From contig NZ_JBQHDG010000006.1 in assembly GCF_052068095.1 (NCBI RefSeq), positions 248,001 to 312,000 on the forward strand: a stretch of 64,000 nt of DNA, read 5' to 3'. The position numbers and the translations under genes are program-made. Position 1 is the stretch's first letter. Each line of letters opens with the position of its first letter. Under the pieces are notes generated by a model that worked only from the letters and a program-made list of their open reading frames with translations, was not told the DNA's origin and ran no database searches. Source of the DNA: Phytohabitans sp052068095. Its GTDB lineage: Bacteria > Actinomycetota > Actinomycetes > Mycobacteriales > Micromonosporaceae. Below are positions 44,813-53,269 of this stretch, in pieces.

Positions 44813-45550
44813 ATGAACCTACGAAGGAAGGTGGCGGCCCTCGCCGGCGGCATCGCGGCCGTGCCGCTGGTGCTCGTCGCGCTGCCGTCCACCCCGGCCA
44901 GCGCCCACGGCTGGATCACGTCCCCGCCCAGCCGCCAGGACATGTGCGCCACCGGCCGGGTGGCCAACTGCGGCCCGATCCAGTACGAGCCGCAGAGCGT
45001 CGAGGGCCCGAAGGGCCTGCGCAGCTGCAACGGCGGGCTGGCCCAGTTCGCCGTGCTCAACGACAGCTCCCGCTTCCCCGCGACCAGCTCCGGCAGCACG
45101 GTCACCTTCTCGTGGCGGCTGACCGCCGCGCACCGCACCACCACCTGGGAGTACTGGGTGGGCAGCCGGTTGCTGGCGACGTTCAACCAGAACAACCAGC
45201 AGCCGCCGTTCACGCTGTCGCACACGGTCAGCGGCATCCCGAGCGGCCGCCAGACCGTGCTCGCGATCTGGAACATCGCCGACACCCCGATGGCGTTCTA
45301 CGCCTGCGTCGACCTCCAGGTCGGCGGTGGCAACCCCAACCCGACCACACCGCCGCCCAACCCCACGACGCCGCCGCCCAACCCGACCACGCCACCGCCG
45401 TCCCAGGGCGGCACGTGGGCGGCCGGCACGGCGTACGCGGTGGGCGCGCGCGTCACCTACGGCGGCCGGACGTACCAGTGCCTCCAGGCGCACACCGCGC
45501 TTCCCGGCTGGGAACCCCCGAACGTCCCCGCCCTGTGGCGCGCCGTCTGA
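44813..45550 (+). CDS. AA10 lytic polysaccharide monooxygenase with chitin-binding module
   Basis: 245 residues. A signal peptide ends ASA, leaving H32 as the N-terminal residue of the mature protein (HGWITSPPS); with H107 in TAAHRTTTW it forms the copper histidine brace. Four cysteines of the core are visible. A repeated linker NPTTPPP then leads to a CBM5/12-type module (about 199-245; TWAAGTAYAVGARVTYGGRTYQ cut short here) with aromatic residues for chitin. It oxidatively cleaves crystalline chitin and would boost the nearby chitinase. AAGGAGAG precedes the ATG. Its partner on the other side of the promoter is a DUF305 lipoprotein. Confidence 0.93.
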   Translation: MNLRRKVAALAGGIAAVPLVLVALPSTPASAHGWITSPPSRQDMCATGRVANCGPIQYEPQSVEGPKGLRSCNGGLAQFAVLNDSSRFPATSSGSTVTFSWRLTAAHRTTTWEYWVGSRLLATFNQNNQQPPFTLSHTVSGIPSGRQTVLAIWNIADTPMAFYACVDLQVGGGNPNPTTPPPNPTTPPPNPTTPPPSQGGTWAAGTAYAVGARVTYGGRTYQCLQAHTALPGWEPPNVPALWRAV

Positions 45551-45881
45551 CGCGCCGCGTGTGAGACCCGGGCCGGCACCGACGGCGATGGCCCCCGGCG
45601 GTGCCGGCCCGCCCCATACGGACCTTTCATAGTCAGGGTCGCCGCTCGTCGTGGCGTTCCTTCGAGGCATGTTTGCCCGCGTCCGCGTCAGCGGCGGACC
45701 TCTTGGGCGTAATTCCCAACAGGGCTCCCGTATACCCGCCCAGACGGTGACAGGGCTGCCCTCTTGAGAGCAGGGCACGCGGGGTGAGCGCGACCAGCGG
45801 CGGACGGGTGAGGCCGCGGGAGCGACGGTCGGGACCACGACGGACGTCGCGGTAGCTCGAAAATGTCTTGGAACAGGTCGG
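45551..45881. other. 331-bp convergent spacer with a dispersed repeat
   Basis: No gene is supported. It contains dispersed repeat copy C (45632-45701). Other stretches, such as the GGGTGAGCGCGACCAGCGGC block near 45781, recall 37966-37990, so more of the spacer may be related to the 37.5-38.2 kb repeat region. Confidence 0.6.
45632..45701. repeat. Dispersed repeat, copy C
   Basis: The left part (45632-45687) matches the reverse complement of copy A at 30786-30841, and the right part (45660-45701) matches copy B at 37605-37646. It therefore links the other two copies into one family. Confidence 0.65.
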
Positions 45882-46670
45882 CTAACCCGCGGCGACCCGG
45901 TCGAGGAGGCGGTGTGCGGCGGGTACGTCCTGGGGGATCTCCGCGGTCAGCACGACGCTCCCCTCCTCCCCCGCGTGCGCGGTCAGCTTGGCCACGAGGG
46001 GACGCAGGGCCGCGTCGCGGCGGACCAGCGTGCCGACCCGCCCCGGTGAGAACGTTACGATCAGCGCGTGCGCCGGCAGCACCGGCAGCAGCGCGGCGCC
46101 CTGGTCGAGCAGCAGCGTGACGGGCTCCCAGCCGGTGCCGCCCTCCGGCGCGGGCACGTCGACGACGAGCACGATGAACTCGTCGGACAGCGGCGGCCCG
46201 TCCTCGCCGCCGAGCTGGTAGACGCCGGCGAGCAGCGAGGCGAGGTAGCTGGCCGTCACCGACCCGCGGCGCGGGTCGCCGCAGAGCGTCACGTCGGTCG
46301 GCGCCAGCGCCACCTCGGCCCACGCCTCGACGACCGCGCGGACCAGCCGGGAAGGCGGGCCGGTGAAAGGCATCCGCCGGTACAGCGCGAAGACGTCGTC
46401 GACGGTCCGCCGGATCCCCCATCCCGCCCGCGCCCGCGCGTGCCCGAGCCGGGTGCCGGCCGGCCGCACGTCCTGCCGGCGCGCGACCGCGCGGGCCAGC
46501 GCCTCGACGGCCGGGTGCCACCAGTCCTCCGGCCGCACCCAGCCCTGGTGCTCGATCGCCGCCCGCCACGCGTCCTTGACCGCGCCGGCGGGCGTGCGGT
46601 GCCGCCGCAGCGACCGCGACCGCTGGTCCGTCACCCACGCCGGCGGCCGGCGTCCCGTCCCGTCGTCCAT
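45882..46670 (-). CDS. Hypothetical protein, 262 residues
   Basis: Not recognised. The sequence is soluble, Arg-rich in the first third and more mixed alpha/beta afterwards (DEFIVLVVDVPAPEGG, VTLLLDQGAALLPVLPA). No signal peptide, membrane segment or known catalytic motif is visible. The ATG at 46670 is favoured because GGGGAGG lies 9 nt upstream; in-frame GTG and TTG codons a little further up are alternatives. It is downstream of the frameshifted methyltransferase on the same strand. Confidence 0.65.
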   Translation of the reverse strand: MDDGTGRRPPAWVTDQRSRSLRRHRTPAGAVKDAWRAAIEHQGWVRPEDWWHPAVEALARAVARRQDVRPAGTRLGHARARAGWGIRRTVDDVFALYRRMPFTGPPSRLVRAVVEAWAEVALAPTDVTLCGDPRRGSVTASYLASLLAGVYQLGGEDGPPLSDEFIVLVVDVPAPEGGTGWEPVTLLLDQGAALLPVLPAHALIVTFSPGRVGTLVRRDAALRPLVAKLTAHAGEEGSVVLTAEIPQDVPAAHRLLDRVAAG

Positions 46671-46728
46671 CCGCTGGTACCTCCCCACCGGTACCAACGC
46701 CCGACACGCGAAAAAATGACGCGTTCAG

Positions 46729-47489
46729 TCAGAAACCCGTCCGGAAGACGAGCAGCTCGTTGGTCTCGTACGGCGGCCCGGGGTCGAGGGAGGGCAGGGC
46801 CGCCTCGATCCTGGCGAAGCCCGCGTCGACGACCTCCTCGCTCAGGTGCTCGAAGACCGAGACCGCCCGCAGCTTCAGCTTCTCGTAGTCTTCGGCCAGG
46901 CTCGCCGAGCGGGCCAGGTGACCTCGTCGCGGGAGACCAGCGTCCACCCGGCGTCCTCGAAGTCAGCTCTCACCTCCGCCACGGACCGGAACTGCGCCCG
47001 GTCGGCGTCCAGCCACTCGGGCACCAGGCGAAACCACCAGACGTCCGGCATCCGGTCGGAAAAGTTCATCTGGACGAAGAGCGTGCCGCCCGGCTTGACC
47101 ACCCGGCGCAGCTCCCGCACGGCGCTCGCGCGGTCGGCCACGTGGTGCCAGACGAAGAACAGCAACGCCGCGTCGCACGAGGCGTCCGGCAACGGGATGC
47201 GCTCGGCGGAACCGGCCAGGTACGTGACCGCGGGGTGGCCGGCGCGGGCGACGGCCTGGGCCCGCATCCGGTCCGACGGCTCCACCCCGTGTACGGGGCC
47301 GCCGAAGGCACGGGCCAGCGAAGGCGCCATCCGGCCGGTGCCCGAGCCCAGGTCGAGCCAGACCAGCGGCCGCGCCGGCGGCAGGTGGCGGGCGAACGCC
47401 GCCGTCCAGGTGTCCAGCGCCTCGGATGACATCTGCCGGCCGTCGACGTAGACGGCGTGCAGGCGTGCGTCGTAGTCGACCTTCTCCAT
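46729..47489 (-). pseudogene. Class I SAM methyltransferase interrupted by a frameshift
   Basis: The first part, from ATG 47489 (GGAGG upstream), encodes a normal methyltransferase: WLDLGSGTGRMAP, VEPSDRM, and the motif LLFFVWHHVADR. At about 46911-46916 the frame must shift by one base: frame 1 reads DEVTWPARRAWPK and stops, while the next frame continues ARSASLAEDYEKLKLRAVSV to a plausible C-terminus RTGF at 46729. One missing G in ACCTGGCCCGC would restore a roughly 253-residue protein. It is either a recent pseudogene or a sequencing error. Confidence 0.85.
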
Positions 47490-47601
47490 GCGGCCTCCAA
47501 AAGGTTGGCTGGTGCGGTGGCCGGCGTCGCCGGCGCGGGTGGGCCGCCACCACCCGGCTTCGCCGGCCCGGGCGGGCACCGCCCTGGACGGTCAAGGGTA
47601 G

Positions 47602-47631
47602 GCCGGCCGCCCGGGGTACCGGGCGGCCGGC
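47602..47631 (-). terminator. Terminator hairpin after the efflux operon
   Basis: GCCGGCCGCCCGG (47602-47614) pairs perfectly with CCGGGCGGCCGGC (47619-47631) around a 4-nt GGTA loop, 12 nt beyond the permease stop. Confidence 0.88.
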
Positions 47632-47642
47632 ACAGCCCGCCG

Positions 47643-48854
47643 TCAGGGCGTGGCCAGCGCCTCCGTCGGAGGGAGGCGGGCGGCGCGGATGGCCGGGTAG
47701 AGGCCGGCGATGGCGCCGATCACCAGCGTCGCGCCGATGCCGCCGGCGGCCGCCCAGGGCGGTATCACCGCCGGCCAGTCCTGCGTGGCGGCGTAGAAGG
47801 CGGTCACCGCCGCGCCCAGCACCACCCCGCCGGCGCCGCCCAGGGCGGACAGCAGCAGCGACTCGGACAGGAACTGCACCCGCACCTGCCCCCGGGTGGC
47901 GCCGAGCGAGCGGCGCAGGCCGATCTCGGCGCGGCGTTCGAGCACCGAGATGACCATCGTGTTGGCCACGCCCACGCCGCCGACCAGCAGCGCTACCGCG
48001 CCCAGGCCCAACAGCAGGCCGGTGAACGCGCGGTCCGCGGCCTGCTTGGCGGCGAGCGCGTCGGACGGGCGGGAGACGTCCACCTCGCTCGGCGCCTCCG
48101 GGTTGGCCGTGGCCGCCAGCACGTCGCGCACCGCCGTGACGTGCTCCTCGCGGGCGCGGGTGTACACAGTGGTCGGATGGCCGTCGAAGTCCAGATAGGA
48201 CTCGGCGGCCGGCCAGCCGATCAGCGCGGCCGAGTCGAGCTCGGGAGCCAGCGGGGCCGCGTCCAGGACACCGATCACGGTGAACCATTCGCCGCCGATG
48301 TACACCTGGACGTCCTGCCCGGCCGCGCCGACGCCGAGGCGGGTCGCCGCCGCGCTGCCCAGCACGACCGCCGGATAGCGGGCGGTGGCCTCGTTGAGCC
48401 AGGTGCCGCTGGCCACCGTGGCGCTGACCGTGGCGAGCAGGTCCTCGCGGGCGGCCAGGCACAGCAGGCCGTTCGTCTCGATCTCGGGGATGCGGTCGGA
48501 GCGGTACACCTTGGCGTCCGGCACCTTCCCCACCGCGGACGCCTGCGTGACCGGCTCGATCCGGCTGATCATGTCGACGGACTCGTCGGGCAGCGTGGCC
48601 GCGTCGCCGAAGATGTCGTTGCCCGGCCCGGCGGTGAGCAGGTTGGTGCCGAGGCGGTCGAGCGTCTGCTGGAGGTCGGCGCGGCTGGACGTGGAGACGC
48701 CCACGACCGCGACCATCGCGGCGATGCCGATGGCGATGCCCAGCGCGGACAGGAACGCCCGCAGCGGCCTGGTCCGCAGCCCGGCCCCGCCGACAAGCAG
48801 GACGTCGGACGCCCGCATGCGCGCCGGCGCCAGCCGATGGGTGGTGGTCGTCAT
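47643..48854 (-). CDS. MacB/FtsX-type ABC transporter permease
   Basis: 403 residues with the FtsX/MacB layout: one N-terminal transmembrane helix (about 30-52, LSALGIAIGIAAMVAVVGVS), a large extracellular domain, and three C-terminal helices (about 285-305, 335-360, 375-395) with the cytoplasmic loop VLERRAEIGLRRSLGATRGQ. Its ATG overlaps the ATPase stop by 4 bp. It is the last gene of a four-gene operon with ATPase, adaptor and lipoprotein, and probably exports a drug, peptide or lipid or relays force to the envelope. Confidence 0.92.
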   Translation of the reverse strand: MTTTTHRLAPARMRASDVLLVGGAGLRTRPLRAFLSALGIAIGIAAMVAVVGVSTSSRADLQQTLDRLGTNLLTAGPGNDIFGDAATLPDESVDMISRIEPVTQASAVGKVPDAKVYRSDRIPEIETNGLLCLAAREDLLATVSATVASGTWLNEATARYPAVVLGSAAATRLGVGAAGQDVQVYIGGEWFTVIGVLDAAPLAPELDSAALIGWPAAESYLDFDGHPTTVYTRAREEHVTAVRDVLAATANPEAPSEVDVSRPSDALAAKQAADRAFTGLLLGLGAVALLVGGVGVANTMVISVLERRAEIGLRRSLGATRGQVRVQFLSESLLLSALGGAGGVVLGAAVTAFYAATQDWPAVIPPWAAAGGIGATLVIGAIAGLYPAIRAARLPPTEALATP

Positions 48855-49702
48855 GCCGCCACCACCGGCGCCTCGACCTGGCCGTCGCGCATCCGCACCT
48901 GTCTCGGCACGCTGGCCGCGATCTCCAGGTCGTGGGTGATCACGACGATCGTGGTGCCGGCCGCGTGCAGCTCGCGCAGCAGTGCCATCACGGCGGTGCC
49001 GGACGCGGTGTCCAGGTTGCCGGTCGGCTCGTCGGCGAGCAGCAGCGCCGGCTCACCCACCACCGCGCGGGCGATCGCCACCCGCTGCCGTTCACCGCCG
49101 GACAGCTCGTGCGGGCGGTGGTCGAGCCGGTGGGCCAGGCCCACCCGCTCCAGCGCCGCCGCGGCCCGCTTGCGCCGCTCCCGCCGGGAGACGCCGGAGT
49201 ACAGCAGGCCGTCGGCCACGTTGTCCACCGCGCGCACGCCGGCCGCCAGGTGGAACTGCTGGAAGACGAACCCGATCCGGCTCGCCCGCAGCGCGGACAG
49301 CTCCCGGTCGGAGAGGCGGGCGACGTCCCAGCCGTCGACCCGCACGGTGCCGGTGGTGGGGCGGTCGAGCGTGCCGATCAGGTGCAGCATCGTCGACTTT
49401 CCGGAGCCGGACGGGCCGACGATCGCCACCATCTCACCGCGGGAGACGGCCAGCGAGACGCCACGCACGGCCGCGACGCCGCCCGGGTACGTCTTCGTGA
49501 CGTCCACCAGCTCCAGCACGTGACGCGGCACGGCCTCCGCGGTGTGACCGGTCGCCCGCGCCCCGGGGTGACCGGTCACGCGGTCCATCGGGTGACCGGT
49601 CACGCCGCCGCCCACCGGGTGACCGGTCACGCCGCCGCCGCCCACCGGGTGACCGGTCGCCGCGCCGCCCACCGGGTCCTCGTCCACTGGGTGACCGGTC
49701 AT
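48851..49702 (-). CDS. MacB/LolD-type ABC transporter ATPase with repetitive N-terminal extension
   Basis: 283 residues. The ATPase core starts near residue 55 (VLELVDVTKTYPGG) and has Walker A GPSGSGKST, Q-loop FVFQQFHL, signature ELSGGERQR and Walker B LLLADEPTGNLD, all typical of the MacB/LolD type. The first about 55 residues are an unusual repeat with six TGH triplets, mostly TGHPV. The ATG overlaps the adaptor gene's stop (ATGA), which supports translation of the repeat; a start nearer the core cannot be excluded. Confidence 0.9.
   Translation of the reverse strand: MTGHPVDEDPVGGAATGHPVGGGGVTGHPVGGGVTGHPMDRVTGHPGARATGHTAEAVPRHVLELVDVTKTYPGGVAAVRGVSLAVSRGEMVAIVGPSGSGKSTMLHLIGTLDRPTTGTVRVDGWDVARLSDRELSALRASRIGFVFQQFHLAAGVRAVDNVADGLLYSGVSRRERRKRAAAALERVGLAHRLDHRPHELSGGERQRVAIARAVVGEPALLLADEPTGNLDTASGTAVMALLRELHAAGTTIVVITHDLEIAASVPRQVRMRDGQVEAPVVAA
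49544..49700 (-). repeat. Six copies of the palindrome GTGACCGGTC in the ATPase N-terminal codons
   Basis: GTGACCGGTC begins at 49544, 49568, 49592, 49619, 49649 and 49691. Several copies extend to the perfect 12-bp palindrome GTGACCGGTCAC. All spacings (24, 24, 27, 30, 42) are multiples of three, so the frame is kept and each copy encodes TGH. The block could be a repeat-encoded peptide, a site for a DNA-binding protein, or both. Confidence 0.9.
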
Positions 49703-50766
49703 GACGCGACGCCCACGGTCGTGCCCTCGGCGAGGCCGTCGCCGGTGACCTCGACGCGGCCGGCAGAGAACATGCCGATCTCCACCGGCACGATCCGGGT
49801 CGACGCGCCGTCGACCACCTGCACGCCGTAGCCGCCCTCGGCGAGCGCGAGCAGCGCGGCGACCGGCACGCTCAACACGTCCTCCCGCTTCTCCGCGGTG
49901 AACGACACGTCCACCGCGGCCTGGTCGAGCGTGCCCAGCCCCTTCTGGTCGGTGAGCGCCACGGTGACCTCGAGCTTGGTCTCCGGCTCCTGCTCCTGCC
50001 CGGTGCCGCCGCCCAGCTCGATGACGGTCTCCACGGAGGCGACCTTGCCGTCGGCGGTACGCCCGTCCGGCAGCTCCACGCTCACCGCGGCGCCCTTGGC
50101 GGCGAGCCGCTGCTGGTCGACGTCGAGGTCGACGGTGACCACGCGGGTCGTACCCGTGTAGGACAGCACCGGCTGCCCGCCCGCCGGGTCGCCGACCTGG
50201 CCGCCCACCTCGTAGATCCGCACGTCGCCGACGGCGTACGCGACCCGGCCGACCTCGACCGTGCCGGTCTCGTCGAGCCCGAGGTCCTCCTGCCACTCGC
50301 GGACGGCGTCGGCGGTCGAGTCGGTGTACTCCTCGTCGATCGTGAAGCCGTCGTAGCCGAGCGCGGACAGGTTCTGCTCGAACTGCTTCACGTCCGCGCC
50401 CTCGACGCCCGGCGCGAGCGGCCGGTAGAGCGGCAGCGTGCCACGCAGCAGCACCACCGGCGTGTCGTCGACGCCGTAGAGCCGCCCGCCCCGCTTGACC
50501 GTCGAGCCGGCCGCGGGCAGCCAGGTGACCGTGCCGCGCAGGCGTGGCGTGACGGCGGTCTCCGTGCCGTAGCCGAGCGTGCCGTCCACCGTCTCGGCGT
50601 CGACCAGCGTCGAGCGCTGCACCTGGGCCGTGGCCGGCGGCAGAGTGCTGCCGCCGGCCTTTCCACTGTCGCCGCGGTCGAGGGTGACCGCCGCCGCGCT
50701 GCCGCCCGCCGCGGCGACCGCGACCCCCGCGACGAGCAGCGCGCGCCCGCGTTTGCGCTTGCTCAT
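49699..50766 (-). CDS. MacA-like efflux adaptor with peptidoglycan-binding domain
   Basis: 355 residues. An N-terminal signal anchor (residues about 8-28) is followed by a lipoyl-like hairpin region (RGTVTWLPAAGSTVKRGGRL), a PG_binding_1-type domain at about 118-170 (GADVKQFEQNLSALGYDGFT) and the beta-barrel parts of an HlyD/MacA adaptor. Such fused adaptors are common in Gram-positive MacAB-type systems, where they link the permease to the cell wall. It overlaps both neighbours by 4 bp. Confidence 0.9.
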   Translation of the reverse strand: MSKRKRGRALLVAGVAVAAAGGSAAAVTLDRGDSGKAGGSTLPPATAQVQRSTLVDAETVDGTLGYGTETAVTPRLRGTVTWLPAAGSTVKRGGRLYGVDDTPVVLLRGTLPLYRPLAPGVEGADVKQFEQNLSALGYDGFTIDEEYTDSTADAVREWQEDLGLDETGTVEVGRVAYAVGDVRIYEVGGQVGDPAGGQPVLSYTGTTRVVTVDLDVDQQRLAAKGAAVSVELPDGRTADGKVASVETVIELGGGTGQEQEPETKLEVTVALTDQKGLGTLDQAAVDVSFTAEKREDVLSVPVAALLALAEGGYGVQVVDGASTRIVPVEIGMFSAGRVEVTGDGLAEGTTVGVAS

Positions 50767-51302
50767 CCGCCGCTCCCCGGCGGGACCGGACGCAGCTTCT
50801 CGCAGGTCTTCTGCGCGGCGGCGAACGTCGGGTCGTTCGGGTTGAGGCCGCTGTCGGGTCCGCCCCGCAGCATGATGCCGCCGGTCTCCGGGTCCGGGTC
50901 GGGAAACTTCGTCACTCCGTTGTCGCGCATGCACTTGGAGTACTGGCGGGCCTTCTCGATCCGTTCCGGGTCGGCCTTTTGCAGTTCGCCGCCGTTGGGC
51001 ATGAGGTGGCGGCACTTGGCCATCGCGGCGTCGACCTTCTTCGGGTCGCTGCCCTGGAACCGCAGCTGCACGCCGCCGCCGGGCTCCGGGTCCGGCATCT
51101 CGACGCCCTCGCCGCGCATGCACTCGGTGAACTCGAGCATCGCCTGGTAGGTGTCCTTGCTCGCCGAAGGGCTGGCGCCCGGTGCCGCGCTCCCGTCGCC
51201 GCCCGCCGAGGCGACCCCGCCGCCGCCGTCATCGCCGCCGCAGCCGGCGAGCGCGAGGGCGAACACCGCCGCCGCGAACACCGTTGCCATCCGTCGTCTC
51301 AT
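50763..51302 (-). CDS. Lipoprotein with two CMRxxGV motifs
   Basis: 179 residues. The lipoprotein signal ends LALAGC (C21). The mature part holds two similar units: FTECMRGEGVEMPDPEPGG and YSKCMRDNGVTKFPDPDPE, each followed later by another cysteine (KCRHLMPNG, KTCEKLRP), so four Cys may form two disulphides. Actinobacteria often have this protein next to MacAB-type operons but its role is unknown; it may bind the exported substrate. AGGAG lies before the ATG, and the stop overlaps the adaptor start. It is the first gene of the efflux operon, divergent from a response regulator. Confidence 0.85.
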   Translation of the reverse strand: MRRRMATVFAAAVFALALAGCGGDDGGGGVASAGGDGSAAPGASPSASKDTYQAMLEFTECMRGEGVEMPDPEPGGGVQLRFQGSDPKKVDAAMAKCRHLMPNGGELQKADPERIEKARQYSKCMRDNGVTKFPDPDPETGGIMLRGGPDSGLNPNDPTFAAAQKTCEKLRPVPPGSGG

Positions 51303-51364
51303 CCGTCACTCCTGTTCGGGCCGGCGAACGGCGCCGGCGACCGTGGACGAGTGAACGCGGCGGC

Positions 51365-51397
51365 GCGTTACCCGGCGGTTTCCGCGGGCGTTAACGC
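51365..51397. promoter_or_regulatory. Direct GCGTTA repeats in the efflux/two-component spacer
   Basis: GCGTTA occurs at 51365-51370 and 51388-51393, 23 bp apart, and the second lies in the perfect palindrome GCGTTAACGC (51388-51397). OmpR-type regulators bind such direct repeats. The sites lie in the 128-bp spacer between the divergent efflux operon and response-regulator gene. Confidence 0.5.
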
Positions 51398-51430
51398 GGA
51401 ACGAACACGACGGTCGGTAATCATTGGGCG

Positions 51431-52087
51431 ATGCGTGTACTGGTCGCCGAGGACGAGCGGCTGCTCGCCGACCTGATCGCCCGCTGGCTGCGGGGTGAGG
51501 CCCACGCGGTGGACGTCGCGTACGACGGCGACACCGCGCTGGAACGGCTGGGCGTCAACGACTACGACGTGGTGGTGCTCGACCGCGACCTGCCGGTGGT
51601 GCACGGCGACGACGTGTGCCGCGCGCTGGTCGACTCCGGCGCGGAGACGCGGGTGCTGATGCTCACCGCGGCGGCCGAGATCGGCGACCGGGTGGCCGGC
51701 CTCTCGCTGGGCGCGGACGACTACCTGCCCAAGCCGTTCGCGTTCGCCGAGCTCGCCGCCCGCGTGCTGGCCCTCGGCCGGCGGGCCAGGCCGGCCGCGC
51801 CGCCGGTGCTCACCCGCGCCGGGATCACCGTCGACCTGCCGCGGCGGGAGGTGTACCGGAACGGGCGGTACGTGTCGCTGTCCCGCAAGGAGTTCGCCAC
51901 GCTGGCCGAGCTGATGCGGGCGGACGGGGCGGTGGTCAGCGCCGAGCACCTGCTGGAGAAGGTGTGGGACGAGCACGCCGACCCGTTCACCGCCGCGGTA
52001 CGGGTGACGATCCTCAAACTGCGCCGCAAGCTCGGCGACCCGCCGGTCGTGGAGACGGTACCCGGCGACGGGTACGTGATCCGATGA
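51431..52087 (+). CDS. OmpR-family response regulator
   Basis: 218 residues. The receiver domain (1-115) has the acidic pair E7-D8, phospho-acceptor D51 in VVLDRDLP, and the conserved Lys in YLPKPFAF. The OmpR winged helix follows (about 125-218; SRKEFATLAELM, then RVTILKLRRKLGDPP). Its stop overlaps the kinase start by ATGA. It faces the MacAB-type operon and probably activates it when the kinase senses envelope stress or a drug. Confidence 0.95.
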   Translation: MRVLVAEDERLLADLIARWLRGEAHAVDVAYDGDTALERLGVNDYDVVVLDRDLPVVHGDDVCRALVDSGAETRVLMLTAAAEIGDRVAGLSLGADDYLPKPFAFAELAARVLALGRRARPAAPPVLTRAGITVDLPRREVYRNGRYVSLSRKEFATLAELMRADGAVVSAEHLLEKVWDEHADPFTAAVRVTILKLRRKLGDPPVVETVPGDGYVIR

Positions 52088-53262
52088 GTCGCCTCACCAT
52101 CCGGGCGCGGCTGACCGTGCTCTACGGCGGCCTGCTGCTGGCCGCCGGCATCGTGCTGCTGGCCGTCACTTACGTGCTGGTCGGCCAGCGGATGCCGACC
52201 GCCGTGCGGTACCTGTCGACGCAGACCCGCGGGCAGGGCGCCGACCAGCCGGTGGCGATGCCCGACGGCAACCAGGTCTACCTGTCGGAGCTGCCGCAGA
52301 AGCTGCGCGACGCCGCCCTCCAGGACATGCTCACCACCGGCACGATCGCGCTGGTGCTGGTCACCGCCGTGGCGGTGTGGCTGGGGTGGCTGCTGGCCGG
52401 GCGGGCGCTCCAGCCGCTGCACCAGATCACCGAGACCGCGCACCGCATCGCCGCCGCGCCCGCCGCCGACCGGGGGCTGCACGAGCGGATCGCCCTCGCC
52501 GGCCCGCGCGACGAGATCAAGGAGCTGGCCGACACGTTCGACACGATGCTGGAACGGCTCGACCGCTCGTTCGACGGCCAGCGCCGCTTCGTCGCGAACG
52601 CCTCGCACGAGCTGCGCACCCCGCTCACGCTGAGCCGGGCGGTGCTGGAGTACGCGGCGCACCGGGACGCCCTCCCGCCGGAGGTGCGGCAGCTGACCGA
52701 GCTGCTGCTCGACATCAACCTGCGGCACGAGCGGCTGATCAACGGGCTGCTGCTGCTCGCCCGTACCGACAACGACATGCTCGACAAGAGCCCGGTCGAC
52801 CTGGCCGACATCGTCGAGCACACGGTCACCCACCTGGCGGCGGAGGCGGACAAGGCGGACGTCCGGGTCGGCGGCGAGCCGTCGCCCGCGCCCACGCTCG
52901 GCGACCCGGTGCTGCTGGAACGCCTCGTGCAGAACCTGGTCGAAAACGGCATCCGGCACAACACCGGACCGGACGGCTGGGTGCGGGTTGCCTGCCGCAC
53001 GCTGCCCGACGGCCTCGTCGAGCTCACGGTCAGCAACTCCGGGCCGGTCGTGCCCCGGTACGAGATCCCGGGGCTGTTCGAGCCGTTCCGCCGGTACGGC
53101 GCCGAGCGGGTCGACGGGGACCGCGGCGCCGGCCTCGGCCTGTCGATCGTCCGCTCGGTCGCCCGCGCGCACGGCGGCGAGGTCACCGCCGAGCCCCGCG
53201 ACGGCGGCGGCCTGCTCGTCCGCGTGACTCTTCCCGCCGAGGGTGATCAGCCCGTGGCATGA
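52084..53262 (+). CDS. Sensor histidine kinase
   Basis: 392 residues. Two transmembrane helices (about 12-33 and 84-105) flank a short, 50-residue external loop. A HAMP domain (about 106-160) leads to the phospho-accepting H175 in NASHELRTPL, and the ATPase domain has N box NLVENGIRHN and G box GAGLGLSIV. The small external domain suggests sensing within the membrane or via the partner transporter, as in BceS-like kinases. It is coupled by ATGA overlap to its response regulator. Confidence 0.95.
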   Translation: MSRLTIRARLTVLYGGLLLAAGIVLLAVTYVLVGQRMPTAVRYLSTQTRGQGADQPVAMPDGNQVYLSELPQKLRDAALQDMLTTGTIALVLVTAVAVWLGWLLAGRALQPLHQITETAHRIAAAPAADRGLHERIALAGPRDEIKELADTFDTMLERLDRSFDGQRRFVANASHELRTPLTLSRAVLEYAAHRDALPPEVRQLTELLLDINLRHERLINGLLLLARTDNDMLDKSPVDLADIVEHTVTHLAAEADKADVRVGGEPSPAPTLGDPVLLERLVQNLVENGIRHNTGPDGWVRVACRTLPDGLVELTVSNSGPVVPRYEIPGLFEPFRRYGAERVDGDRGAGLGLSIVRSVARAHGGEVTAEPRDGGGLLVRVTLPAEGDQPVA

Positions 53263-53269
53263 TCGGCAG

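Noticed and set aside
49544..49700. CRISPR-like short repeats
   Set aside because: The units are only 10-12 bp, spacers are low-complexity and in-frame with an ABC ATPase; no cas genes are present.
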